Assembly: GCA_002722795.1 (NCBI GenBank)
Contig: PBMY01000005.1
Coordinates: forward strand, 23,679 to 87,678
DNA from: Crocinitomicaceae bacterium
GTDB taxonomy: Bacteria > Bacteroidota > Bacteroidia > Flavobacteriales_D > Sanyastnellaceae
Reading direction: 5' to 3'
DNA: 64,000 nt
Position numbers and translations under genes: made by a program. Under the pieces are notes generated by a model, which searched no databases, was not told where the DNA came from, and was given only the letters and a program-made list of their open reading frames with translations. Shown one piece after another: positions 1-7,996 of this stretch. Every line of letters starts with the position of its first letter. The first letter of the stretch is position 1.

Positions 1-27
1 TAGTTTGGCACCCTAATTCTATACCTA

Positions 28-798
28 ATGGGAGCAGCTGTTATTGAGTCAGGTGAGTTTAAATACTTAGATGAAGGAATTGGAGAGCCAATGGTTATCC
101 TTCATGGTCTATTCGGAGCATTGAGCAACTTTCAAAATGTGAGAAAGCACTTTAGCAAAAGGTTTAGAGTTCTTACTCCAATGTTGCCCATTTATGAATT
201 GCCATTGAAAAAGACTTCAGCAAAGGAAATAGCAAAACACATAAAGGGATTTGTTGACGAGCTGAGTCTTGACAAGGTTCATCTTTTAGGCAACAGCCTT
301 GGTGGTCACGTAGCATTAATTTTCACAAAAAATCACCTTGAAAGAGTTGCGTCAATGACATTGACCGCAAGTAGTGGTTTGTATGAGAATGCTTTTGGAA
401 ATTCTTTCCCAAGAAGAGAGGATAAGGAATACATCCGAAATAAAGTTCAAGTGACTTTCCACGATCCCAAACACGCTACAGATGAGCTAGTAGAGGAGTG
501 CTTTCAGGCTGTGAATGATAGAAATAAAATCCTTAGAATTCTGTCCATTGCTAAATCAGCGATAAGGCATAACATGGAAGATGATTTGCCTGCCATGAAT
601 ACTCCATCTTGCATTATTTGGGGTAGGAATGATATTGTTACACCTCCCGATGTTGCTGAATTGTTTCAGACCAAACTCCCAGACTCAGATCTGTTTTGGA
701 TTGACGAATGTGGTCATGCTCCAATGATGGAACACCCAGAAGAATTCAATAAGATTCTTGAGGGTTGGTACGATGAAAGGGGGATAGCATTGGTGTGA
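28..798 (+). CDS. alpha/beta hydrolase
   Basis: Predicted 256-residue soluble alpha/beta-fold hydrolase of unknown substrate. Visible marks are the oxyanion-hole motif HGLFG near residue 26, the nucleophile elbow GNSLGG with Ser90, a probable acid Asp202 in GRNDIVTPP and a probable catalytic His230 in CGHAP. Spacing and length fit the standard esterase/lipase-like family. There is no signal peptide, so it is probably cytoplasmic. Its TGA stop overlaps the ATG of engB by one base (TGATG), so the two are probably translated together. The fold is clear. Which ester, thioester or lactone it cleaves cannot be told from sequence. Confidence 0.85.
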   Translation: MGAAVIESGEFKYLDEGIGEPMVILHGLFGALSNFQNVRKHFSKRFRVLTPMLPIYELPLKKTSAKEIAKHIKGFVDELSLDKVHLLGNSLGGHVALIFTKNHLERVASMTLTASSGLYENAFGNSFPRREDKEYIRNKVQVTFHDPKHATDELVEECFQAVNDRNKILRILSIAKSAIRHNMEDDLPAMNTPSCIIWGRNDIVTPPDVAELFQTKLPDSDLFWIDECGHAPMMEHPEEFNKILEGWYDERGIALV

Positions 799-1418
799 TG
801 GAAATCAACTCGGTTTCATTTGTAAAAAGTAGTGCTCACCCTAGAGAGTGTCCGCCAATGGATAAGCCAGAATACGCTTTCATTGGAAGGTCTAACGTTG
901 GAAAATCATCATTGATCAATATGATAGTTGGAAGGCTAAGTATGGCTAAAATTTCCAGCACTCCAGGAAAGACTCAACTCATAAATCACTTTGAGATTAA
1001 TCTTCCTAAAAAAGGTGATAACGATAACTCTTGGTACCTAACCGATTTGCCAGGTTTTGGCTATGCCAAAGTCAGTAAAAAGGATAGGGTGAAGTGGGAG
1101 AAGACTTCAAAGCAATTTCTTGAAGGAAGAACAAACCTAATGTGTACAATGATGCTTTTAGATAGTAGGTTGAAGCCTCAAAAAGTCGATTTAGACTTCA
1201 TGGCTTACATGGGTGAAACAGGTCTGCCTTTTGTGATGGTATTTACAAAAGTTGACAAACTCAATAAAGCTGAAAAGGCAAAATTCCTTTCAGATTATCA
1301 GGCAGAAATGTTGAAACAGTGGAGTAAGATGCCACCTGTATTTGTGACTTCTTCTGAGACAAAAGAAGGGAGGGAGGAGTTGCTAAACTTTTTTGAGCAG
1401 ACTAACTCACTCTTCTAA
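798..1418 (+). CDS. engB: ribosome biogenesis GTPase EngB (YihA/YsxC)
   Basis: TRAFAC-class GTPase of the EngB family, needed for assembly of the 50S ribosomal subunit. With the ATG at 798 the protein has 206 residues, the family's usual size. G1 is GRSNVGKS at residues 30-37, G3 is DLPGFG at about 83-88 and G4 is TKVD at 150-153. A GTG three bases upstream (795) is also in frame, but the ATG that overlaps the hydrolase stop is the simpler start. It converges with gldC and the two coding ends overlap by 12 bp, leaving no room for a terminator. Confidence 0.95.
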   Translation: MEINSVSFVKSSAHPRECPPMDKPEYAFIGRSNVGKSSLINMIVGRLSMAKISSTPGKTQLINHFEINLPKKGDNDNSWYLTDLPGFGYAKVSKKDRVKWEKTSKQFLEGRTNLMCTMMLLDSRLKPQKVDLDFMAYMGETGLPFVMVFTKVDKLNKAEKAKFLSDYQAEMLKQWSKMPPVFVTSSETKEGREELLNFFEQTNSLF

Positions 1419-1736
1419 TACACCAACTCTTTTGGCTAGTTCCGTAGTGAAGCCTCTGACTGCTTCAGCGTGAGCTTTGTCGTTTGTTGCACGCTCGAAT
1501 GTGTCCGCAAGTAGCATCATGCTTTGGCATACAAAATGCCTCATTTCTTCTACGCTCATCTCCTTAGTCCAAAGGTCCATATTCATAGTTGAGGTTTTCT
1601 CTTCGTCCCAAAAAACAAGTGTCATTGCTTTAGCACTACGATCTTCAATTTTTTCATTTGGGGCTGTCCAATGAATTCCAGTTGGAACGTGGTTTTCATC
1701 TGTTTCTACTTTAATTTCAATCTTGTTTTCTGCCAT
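1407..1736 (-). CDS. gldC: gliding motility protein GldC
   Basis: Small (109 aa) soluble protein matching the GldC family of Bacteroidetes, which supports gliding motility; in Flavobacterium it is known to enhance movement rather than being essential. The sequence has no signal peptide. It shows the family pattern: a basic/acidic beta-rich N-terminus, a central WD-EEK segment and a helical region with DTFERATND before the C-terminus. Its start lies two bases after the gldB stop, so gldB-gldC form one operon. The 3' end overlaps the convergent engB. Biochemical function is unknown. Confidence 0.88.
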   Translation of the reverse strand: MAENKIEIKVETDENHVPTGIHWTAPNEKIEDRSAKAMTLVFWDEEKTSTMNMDLWTKEMSVEEMRHFVCQSMMLLADTFERATNDKAHAEAVRGFTTELAKRVGVLEE

Positions 1737-1738
1737 GA

Positions 1739-2803
1739 TTATGGTCTGTAAGTTCTCAAAAATGCTGATGGATCTCTTTCGTCAAACAGCTCTTCAATTG
1801 AAGTGTCAGAATTTTCAATCATATAATCCTCAATAATCTGCCACCCCATCCAAATGCCTAATTTATCTGGACTCTCTTGAGGGATTGAACCTGCTTTTGT
1901 AAATGGTCCTTCAGTTAGCCATCTGTTGTAAACAGTTCTGTTTGTTTCGAAAATCACATCTGATGGTTGAAGCTCCATCCAAATTGATTCTTCATTTGCT
2001 TTTGCCCATTCTAAATCACTTGGAGTCCAGTCCATCAAAAGATGTTCGTGTAGATGAGGCATACATTTATGAGTAAGCCAAAGCACCTTTCCCCAATACA
2101 ATATGTCGTCTGATAACATTCTACCAGTGTATCCTCTATTTTGGAAATTAACTAGCATCCAACCTCTAAAAGCGTTCGCAGAAAGTAGGTCTGGATGCAT
2201 TCTTAATCTTCGATATTGAGGGAAAATATCTGGTGGTAACATATCGTAGATTGGATGTTCATGCCCCATAAACCATTCAAGACCTATTGCAAGGTTTTCT
2301 TCTCTTGGATACACAGCATAGTTAAAGCCACTATACATTAAAATGACATCTGGAGTGGGTTCAGTTGGCATTAATGCATGTAGCCTTTTAAATCCATTTT
2401 CTAAGTCAATTGAAATCTGATCTATTTTATCCTGATTGGCCGATGTGGTATCTAAAGCTGCTAGTGTTTCAACTGTGCTCGGATGTGATAGAAATGTTCT
2501 TAATTCACGAATAGTTGCAGTGTCATTAAATGCACCTAGTTTCAGGATGTCTTCGGAGTAATCAGCCCAAAACTCACCATACACTCTTATAAGTTTTGCT
2601 ACAGAAGCAGTGTCAGTATCAGGTAAGTCTTGAATGTCACTATAAAATTTCCTCACTCTAAACTCCCTACCTAGGTCAACATTATCTGGGTTAACCTCCC
2701 ATTTATCGCTTGCACATGATGTAAGGATAAGTATCAAGATTGTCCACAATTGACCTCTCAATAAAGTGGTATGAATTCTGATTGTAACCTTGTTGACTAA
2801 CAT
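1739..2803 (-). CDS. gldB: gliding motility lipoprotein GldB
   Basis: 354-residue lipoprotein of the GldB family, required for gliding in flavobacteria and thought to act at the cell envelope. The N-terminus has a hydrophobic stretch ending in a lipobox LTSC, giving lipidated Cys30. The body contains the long helical, His- and Trp-rich domain typical of GldB, with a GHEHPIYD segment about halfway. The GHEHP segment loosely resembles a metal site, but I do not claim enzymatic activity. It is followed immediately by gldC. It is divergent from the PorT-like gene, whose longest possible reading frame overlaps the gldB 5' end; a later start for that gene avoids the overlap. A CATCTTTG box at 2824-2831 (minus strand) could be its -7 element. 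Confidence 0.88.
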   Translation of the reverse strand: MLVNKVTIRIHTTLLRGQLWTILILILTSCASDKWEVNPDNVDLGREFRVRKFYSDIQDLPDTDTASVAKLIRVYGEFWADYSEDILKLGAFNDTATIRELRTFLSHPSTVETLAALDTTSANQDKIDQISIDLENGFKRLHALMPTEPTPDVILMYSGFNYAVYPREENLAIGLEWFMGHEHPIYDMLPPDIFPQYRRLRMHPDLLSANAFRGWMLVNFQNRGYTGRMLSDDILYWGKVLWLTHKCMPHLHEHLLMDWTPSDLEWAKANEESIWMELQPSDVIFETNRTVYNRWLTEGPFTKAGSIPQESPDKLGIWMGWQIIEDYMIENSDTSIEELFDERDPSAFLRTYRP

Positions 2804-2828
2804 TAATTTTACTTTATTAAACGCAAAG

Positions 2829-3638
2829 ATGAGAACACTTATGCGAATGACTTACAATACTCTAGTGCCAATTTTCATTTTGGCTATTTGTTTTTCTACA
2901 AAAGCAACAGCTCAAGACGTTAAGATGGGTTTAGCCTTGGCTCCAAATGTTAGTTGGATGACTCCTATAGACAATGTTCATTCTACAGATGGAGGAGGAG
3001 GCAACTTTGGTTTTGAATTCATTATTGATTTTATGTTGACAGAAAAATTAGCATTCAGTACTGGGGTTCACGTTTTTGACACAAAAGGCACTATAAAATA
3101 TCTAGACCCTGAAGTCCAAACTCACCAAGAAGGCAATGCGATTTTATATTCATACATTAATTCAGTGACAAGGGAATATGATTTGAAATACGTCGAAATT
3201 CCATTGACAGTAAAAGCTAGAACCAAACAAATAGGCTATACCACTTTGTTCGCTCAAGCGGGTTTGGGACTAGGTCTGAATATTGGAGTAGAAGCATACG
3301 ACCAAAGGCAGAAGGAATACCAAAGAATGGCTTTTGGATGGTACAGTGTAGAAGATCCATTTCTACTTCCATCAACACCAGTAATCCCCAATGACATAAA
3401 ACTTCTGAGGTCATCTCTTATTTTGGGTTTAGGTGTTGAGCATTCTCTAGGAGAGTCGTATTCTCTAATTATTGGAGCTAATTACAATTCAGGATTACTC
3501 AATATTCACAAAGGTACCGAGCAGATATTGGTAGATGAGAACGGAGTAATTCAAACAGAAGACTACTTAACCCCAGAAACTGTTGAGCTTAAGGGAAATG
3601 ATGGTTTTGTAGAGTTGGTTATAGGATTAATATTTTAA
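2829..3638 (+). CDS. PorT-like outer-membrane beta-barrel protein
   Basis: About 269 residues from the ATG at 2829, with a signal peptide (hydrophobic LVPIFILAICFS, cleavage after KATAQ). The rest shows alternating beta-strand pattern and ends in an aromatic residue (VIGLIF), as expected for an outer-membrane barrel of the PorT/OmpW-like superfamily common in Bacteroidetes. In-frame ATGs at 2841 and 2847 are alternatives. The 13-codon extension up to 2790 would run into gldB and lacks a sensible signal-peptide N-region. Only 9 bp separate it from nadE. PorT proper is a T9SS component of similar design, but I cannot separate PorT from generic porin-family barrels by eye. Confidence 0.72.
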   Translation: MRTLMRMTYNTLVPIFILAICFSTKATAQDVKMGLALAPNVSWMTPIDNVHSTDGGGGNFGFEFIIDFMLTEKLAFSTGVHVFDTKGTIKYLDPEVQTHQEGNAILYSYINSVTREYDLKYVEIPLTVKARTKQIGYTTLFAQAGLGLGLNIGVEAYDQRQKEYQRMAFGWYSVEDPFLLPSTPVIPNDIKLLRSSLILGLGVEHSLGESYSLIIGANYNSGLLNIHKGTEQILVDENGVIQTEDYLTPETVELKGNDGFVELVIGLIF

Positions 3639-3647
3639 CTTGCCAAT

Positions 3648-4442
3648 ATGTCCTTTAACGTTAGAGAAGTAGCTGAGTTTATTATTAATTGGCTCGATGA
3701 TTATTCGGCTAAATCTGGTATAGATTCGTTTGTAGTTGGTGTATCTGGTGGAATTGATTCTGCAGTGACAGCATCTCTTTGCGCTAGGACCGGCAGGGCT
3801 ACATTTATTTTAAACATGCCTATTCATCAGCATCCATCTGAAGTGGATAGATCGGATGAATTGATTTCAAATTTGGTTTCTGAATATTCAAATGTGACAG
3901 CTTTAGAAGTGTCGTTAACTGAAGTTTACGAAGCGTTCAAATCCTCTTTGCCTGACACTCAGGATAAATCTTGCGGATTAGCTATGGCTAATACACGCGC
4001 TAGATTAAGGATGACAACACTGTATGCTCTAGCAGCTGAAAGAGGAGCACTAGTGGTTGGAACTGGAAATAAAATTGAGGATTTTGGGATCGGGTTTTAC
4101 ACAAAATACGGTGATGGCGGAGTAGATATTAGCCCTATTGCTGATTTAGTTAAAACTGAGGTGTACCAAGTTGGTAGTGCTTTAGGAGTGCCCAAATCAA
4201 TTATGGATGCAGCGCCTACTGATGGGCTTTGGGGTGATAACAGGAATGATGAAGACCAAATAGGAGCCACATACTCTGAGCTTGAAAAGGCTATGAATCA
4301 GGCTGAAGAATTTCAGAACGGAAAAGGATCTCCGGATGATTTGGAAGGTCGAGAAGCAGAAGTGTTTGCTATATACACAAAGCTTAATAGAGCAAATCAA
4401 CACAAAATGTTGCCTATTCCAGTTTGTGTAATACCTCGATAA
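3648..4442 (+). CDS. nadE: NAD+ synthetase, ammonia-dependent type
   Basis: Final step of NAD biosynthesis: ATP-dependent amidation of deamido-NAD. The 264-residue protein consists only of the synthetase domain. The P-loop SGGIDSA lies at residues 33-39, a GTGNKIEDFGIGF motif follows at about 140, and a Lys/Asp-rich nicotinate-site region (KYGDGGVDISPIADL) comes after it. No N-terminal glutaminase domain is present, so ammonia must come from elsewhere. It follows the PorT-like barrel by 9 bp, and its stop is three bases from the convergent dtd stop. Confidence 0.95.
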   Translation: MSFNVREVAEFIINWLDDYSAKSGIDSFVVGVSGGIDSAVTASLCARTGRATFILNMPIHQHPSEVDRSDELISNLVSEYSNVTALEVSLTEVYEAFKSSLPDTQDKSCGLAMANTRARLRMTTLYALAAERGALVVGTGNKIEDFGIGFYTKYGDGGVDISPIADLVKTEVYQVGSALGVPKSIMDAAPTDGLWGDNRNDEDQIGATYSELEKAMNQAEEFQNGKGSPDDLEGREAEVFAIYTKLNRANQHKMLPIPVCVIPR

Positions 4443-4445
4443 TAC

Positions 4446-4898
4446 TCACTCTTTGTTTTTAGTGTCGATGTTTATTGTAATTGGGCCATCGTTGAGTAAT
4501 TCAACATCCATCGTCGCACCAAACATGCCAGTTTCTACTTTTCTGCTGGTAAGTGATTCACATTCATGGATAAATGATTCATAAAGTGGAATTGCCTTGT
4601 CTGGTCTTGCTGCTTTTATAAACGAAGGTCTTGTTCCCTTTTTAGTAGATGCATGCAATGTGAATTGAGACACAACAAGTAATCCACCATTTGTTTCTTT
4701 TAAGTCTAAATTCATCTTTCCTTCTGAGTCAGAAAAGATTCTAAGGCTAGTTATTTTCTTTGCTAGCCAAGCTACGTCATTACCGTCGTCGGCGTCCTCA
4801 ATACCGAGTAAAATGAGTAGTCCTGGGCCAATTTGGCTTATGATTTCATCATCAACTTTCACACTAGCAAAACTTACCCTCTGAATAACTGCTCGCAT
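4446..4898 (-). CDS. dtd: D-aminoacyl-tRNA deacylase
   Basis: 150-residue DTD, a proofreading enzyme that hydrolyses D-amino acids and glycine from mischarged tRNAs. The two signature motifs are intact: SQFTLHA at residues 77-83, and the Gly-cisPro motif within NDGPI at 136-140, where the residue after the Pro is Ile rather than the commoner Val. The N-terminal MRAVIQRV is also typical. It converges with nadE, with a 3-nt gap. Upstream is the purL promoter region on the other strand. Confidence 0.95.
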   Translation of the reverse strand: MRAVIQRVSFASVKVDDEIISQIGPGLLILLGIEDADDGNDVAWLAKKITSLRIFSDSEGKMNLDLKETNGGLLVVSQFTLHASTKKGTRPSFIKAARPDKAIPLYESFIHECESLTSRKVETGMFGATMDVELLNDGPITINIDTKNKE

Positions 4899-4949
4899 GT
4901 GCGAAAGTTAGTGCTATAAAGACGTGTGTCCTAGGTTCTCATTGCTACC

Positions 4950-4980
4950 TTTAAGGTCTGAAACTAATCGCATTAATTTG
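4950..4980 (+). promoter_or_regulatory. candidate housekeeping promoter for purL
   Basis: TTTA (4950-4953), a 19-nt spacer and TTAATTTG (4973-4980) match the Bacteroidetes TTTG-N19-TAnnTTTG consensus at 3 of 4 and 5 of 6 fixed positions. Transcription should start about three bases further on, at or just before the purL ATG at 4986, giving an almost leaderless mRNA. Seen by pattern only. Confidence 0.5.
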
Positions 4981-4985
4981 CTCAA

Positions 4986-7229
4986 ATGAAGGCATCGCAA
5001 AAACCTGCTACGATAGAACAAGCTACAGAGATGGGCTTGACACCTGAGGAGTTCTCTCAGATTAAAGAAATTATGGGTAGAATTCCGAATTTTACCGAGA
5101 TGTGTATCTACTCTGTAATGTGGAGTGAACACTGCTCTTACAAGAATTCAATTAAGTGGCTTAAGACTCTTCCAAAGGATGGAGATCACATGCTTGTAAA
5201 AGCTGGTGAAGAGAATGCCGGTATTGTTGATATTGGTGATGGGCTTGGATGTGCATTTAAAATTGAATCACATAACCACCCATCTGCAATTGAACCTTAC
5301 CAGGGTGCTGCAACTGGTGTAGGCGGAATTAACAGAGATATTTTTACAATGGGTGCTCGTCCTATTGCTCAACTTAACAGTTTGAGATTTGGGGATCCAG
5401 ATAATCCTAAAACAAAATGGCATCTTGAGGGTGTGGTAAAGGGAATTGGCGATTACGGAAACAGCTTTGGAATTCCAGTTGTTGGGGGAGAAGTGTTTTT
5501 CGACGAGTGTTACCAAGTGAATCCACTAGTAAATGCCATGTCTGCTGGAATTTTGAATGTAGACGAAATTATTTCGGCTACTGCAAAAGGACCTGGCAAT
5601 CCAGTTTATATAGTTGGTTCTGATACTGGAAAAGACGGAATTCAAGGAGCATCATTTGCTTCAAAAGATATTACTGAGGATAGTGCAGATGATCTACCAT
5701 CAGTTCAGGTAGGCGATCCATTCCAAGAGAAATTGCTTTTAGAGGCAACTCTAGAACTTTCTAAAACTGATGCCGTTGTAGGTATGCAGGATATGGGTGC
5801 AGCTGGAATTACTTGTTCTACTTCAGAGATGAGTGCGGCCGGTAAAGTTGGAATGGACATACATTTGGACAGAGTACCTCTTCGTCAAGCTGATATGGAG
5901 CCATTTGAAATTCTTCTTTCAGAATCTCAGGAGAGAATGCTAGTAGTAGTAGCAAAGGGTAAGGAGAAGGTTGTAGAAGATATTTTTGCTAAGTGGGATC
6001 TACACGCTGAGCACATTGGAGAGGTTACTGAGGGAGATGATATTCGATTCTTTGTCGATGGGGAAATTGTTGCTGAAGTTGCAGCATCTCCATTAGTACT
6101 TGGTGGTGGTGCTCCACAATACGAGCGTGAGTATGAAGAGCCAGTATGGTTCGCTGAAAACTTAGTTTTTGACCAATCGTCAGTAAAAGTTCCAACAATT
6201 GAGGAATGTGTAGACATTGCTCACGATCTGATATGTCAACCAAATATTGCTTCAAAAAAATGGGTTTGGGAACAATACGACAGTATGGTAGGAACGCTTA
6301 ACAGAACTACAAATAGACCATCTGACGCAGGTGTTGTTTCAGTTAGAGGAACAAAGAAGGGCTTAGCTCTTACAGTTGATTGTAATTCTCGTTACGTACA
6401 GGCGGATCCTGAAACTGGTACTGCAATTGCAGTAGCTGAAGCGGCTAGAAATATTAGCTGCACCGGCGCGACGCCATCAGCAATTACAAACTGTTTGAAT
6501 TTTGGTAACCCTTATAATAAAGAGGTATATTGGCAGTTTGTAAGTGCTGTTAAGGGCATGAGTCGTTCTTGTGAGAAATTCAATACTCCAGTAACAGGTG
6601 GAAATGTTAGTTTTTACAACCAAACTGTAGATGCTGACGGTACTGCCAAAGCAGTTTTCCCAACACCAACAATTGGAATGGATGGAGTTATTGAGGATAG
6701 AGAAAAGCATATGTCTCTTGAATTCAAAAAGAAGGGTGATTTAATATTCCACCTTGGAGAAATGTCAGATTGTATTAATGCATCTGAATATTTGTCTAAC
6801 ATGGTGGGGGAGAAAAACACACCTGCTCCAAAATTCAATTTGGATGCTGAGGCTAAACTTCACAAGTGTATTCGTGACTTGATTAAGATGAAACTTGTTA
6901 GCGCTGCTCACGACGTAAGCGATGGTGGTTTATTCACTTCTCTTCTAGAAATGTCTATGCCAAACCAACTAGGTTTCGACATCGTTAGCGATGATGAACT
7001 TAGAATTGACGGTTTCCTATTTGGCGAAGCTCAAGGTAGAATCGTAGTGACAATAGATGAGGCTGATTGCGATGAGTTCTACGAAATATGTGAAGCTAAT
7101 GACGTGCCGGCAGTATTGCTTGGACACGTAACAAAAGGAAAGCTTGTTGTTGATGATGTCCCGTTTGGATTCTGTGAGCAGCTTTCTGCATACTATGATA
7201 ATGGACTAGAAGAAGCCCTAGACCTATAA
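4986..7229 (+). CDS. purL: phosphoribosylformylglycinamidine synthase, small-type PurL
   Basis: Fourth step of purine synthesis: converts FGAR to FGAM using ATP and ammonia delivered by a partner. At 747 residues this is the small PurL found with separate PurS and PurQ, not the roughly 1200-1300-residue fused enzyme. Recognisable parts are [10 protein letters not shown] near residue 46 (active-site His), the ATP-binding [20 protein letters not shown] near 95 and the second AIRS-like half beginning near 400. No purS or purQ lies in this window. The TAA stop overlaps the next gene's ATG by one base (TAATG), so the PASTA protein is co-translated. Confidence 0.95.
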   Translation: MKASQKPATIEQATEMGLTPEEFSQIKEIMGRIPNFTEMCIYSVMWSEHCSYKNSIKWLKTLPKDGDHMLVKAGEENAGIVDIGDGLGCAFKIESHNHPSAIEPYQGAATGVGGINRDIFTMGARPIAQLNSLRFGDPDNPKTKWHLEGVVKGIGDYGNSFGIPVVGGEVFFDECYQVNPLVNAMSAGILNVDEIISATAKGPGNPVYIVGSDTGKDGIQGASFASKDITEDSADDLPSVQVGDPFQEKLLLEATLELSKTDAVVGMQDMGAAGITCSTSEMSAAGKVGMDIHLDRVPLRQADMEPFEILLSESQERMLVVVAKGKEKVVEDIFAKWDLHAEHIGEVTEGDDIRFFVDGEIVAEVAASPLVLGGGAPQYEREYEEPVWFAENLVFDQSSVKVPTIEECVDIAHDLICQPNIASKKWVWEQYDSMVGTLNRTTNRPSDAGVVSVRGTKKGLALTVDCNSRYVQADPETGTAIAVAEAARNISCTGATPSAITNCLNFGNPYNKEVYWQFVSAVKGMSRSCEKFNTPVTGGNVSFYNQTVDADGTAKAVFPTPTIGMDGVIEDREKHMSLEFKKKGDLIFHLGEMSDCINASEYLSNMVGEKNTPAPKFNLDAEAKLHKCIRDLIKMKLVSAAHDVSDGGLFTSLLEMSMPNQLGFDIVSDDELRIDGFLFGEAQGRIVVTIDEADCDEFYEICEANDVPAVLLGHVTKGKLVVDDVPFGFCEQLSAYYDNGLEEALDL

Positions 7230-7996
7230 TGAGAGAATTGCTTGATTTCATACTCTCTAAGACAATGTTAAAATGCTTAATTGGCGTAGGCATAGCTTGG
7301 GTGTTGATTTTGGGATTTACTTGGTTGGGGTTGCATTTGAATAGTAGACCTTGGTCTAAAAGAACTGTACCTTCAGTAGAAGGGCTAATGAAAGATTCGG
7401 CTATGCAAGTTTTAAATGAATTGGATTTAATGCCCATTCATCTAGATTCTGTCTTTAATTCTTCAGCTGTACCCGGAGCTGTTCTTGAACAATCACCAGC
7501 TCCTGGGAGTAACGTGAAAAGCGGGAGACCTGTCTACTTGACGACGTATAGGGTTACTCCACCTGATGAAAAGATAGGGGTTGAGGAAGGCCAGGATGCT
7601 CGTTTGGCCCAAAGCCTTTTAGAAAGAAAGGGTTTCAGATTAACGATTAAAACTGAAGCAAATACAGAGTTAAACGGAAAGGTTGTTCGAGTCGAAAACA
7701 GAGGTATTTCACTCGCTTCAGATGATAGAAGACAGCGCGGAACTGCTTTGACTCTTGTTATTGGAGAGGTGTTAGATAAACAGGTAAGAATCCCTTGGCT
7801 TATTGGTTTGAATCTTGCTGATGCCACACAAAGACTAAGCAAATCATCGCTTTCTGTTGGATATGTAGAATACGGTGATTCGCTATTAACAAGAAATGAC
7901 ACGTTACGTGCGTTAGTTGTGAGTCAATTCCCCACATCTTCAGCAGTTTTTGCAAAAGCAGGGACAGCAATTGATCTATTTCTAGAAAAGCCATGA
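7229..7996 (+). CDS. membrane-anchored PASTA-domain protein
   Basis: 255 residues: a short cytoplasmic N-terminus, one transmembrane helix at about 17-37 (LIGVGIAWVLILGFTWLGL), then three PASTA-like repeats outside the membrane at roughly 44-107, 108-177 and 178-255. Each has the VPxLxGL-like opening and the VxxQxPxxG-type turn. PASTA modules usually sense peptidoglycan or beta-lactams on Ser/Thr kinases or PBPs, but here no kinase or transpeptidase domain is attached. It overlaps purL by 1 nt and the next gene by 4 nt (ATGA). Stand-alone PASTA proteins next to rluD recur in Bacteroidetes as I recall. The role is probably cell-wall related but unproven. Confidence 0.85.
   Translation: MRELLDFILSKTMLKCLIGVGIAWVLILGFTWLGLHLNSRPWSKRTVPSVEGLMKDSAMQVLNELDLMPIHLDSVFNSSAVPGAVLEQSPAPGSNVKSGRPVYLTTYRVTPPDEKIGVEEGQDARLAQSLLERKGFRLTIKTEANTELNGKVVRVENRGISLASDDRRQRGTALTLVIGEVLDKQVRIPWLIGLNLADATQRLSKSSLSVGYVEYGDSLLTRNDTLRALVVSQFPTSSAVFAKAGTAIDLFLEKP

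Noticed and set aside
6..21. Possible sigma-54 promoter (TGGCAC-N5-TTCTA) just before the first hydrolase gene
   Set aside because: The -24 element is perfect but the highly conserved GC of the -12 element reads CT, and only a few bases of upstream context exist in the window.
2790..2828. N-terminal extension of the PorT-like protein
   Set aside because: It would overlap the gldB coding start and precede a complete signal peptide, so the ATG at 2829 or later is more plausible.
4914..5132. Minus-strand 72-codon frame over the purL 5' end
   Set aside because: It is antisense to well-conserved PurL sequence, with no coding character of its own.
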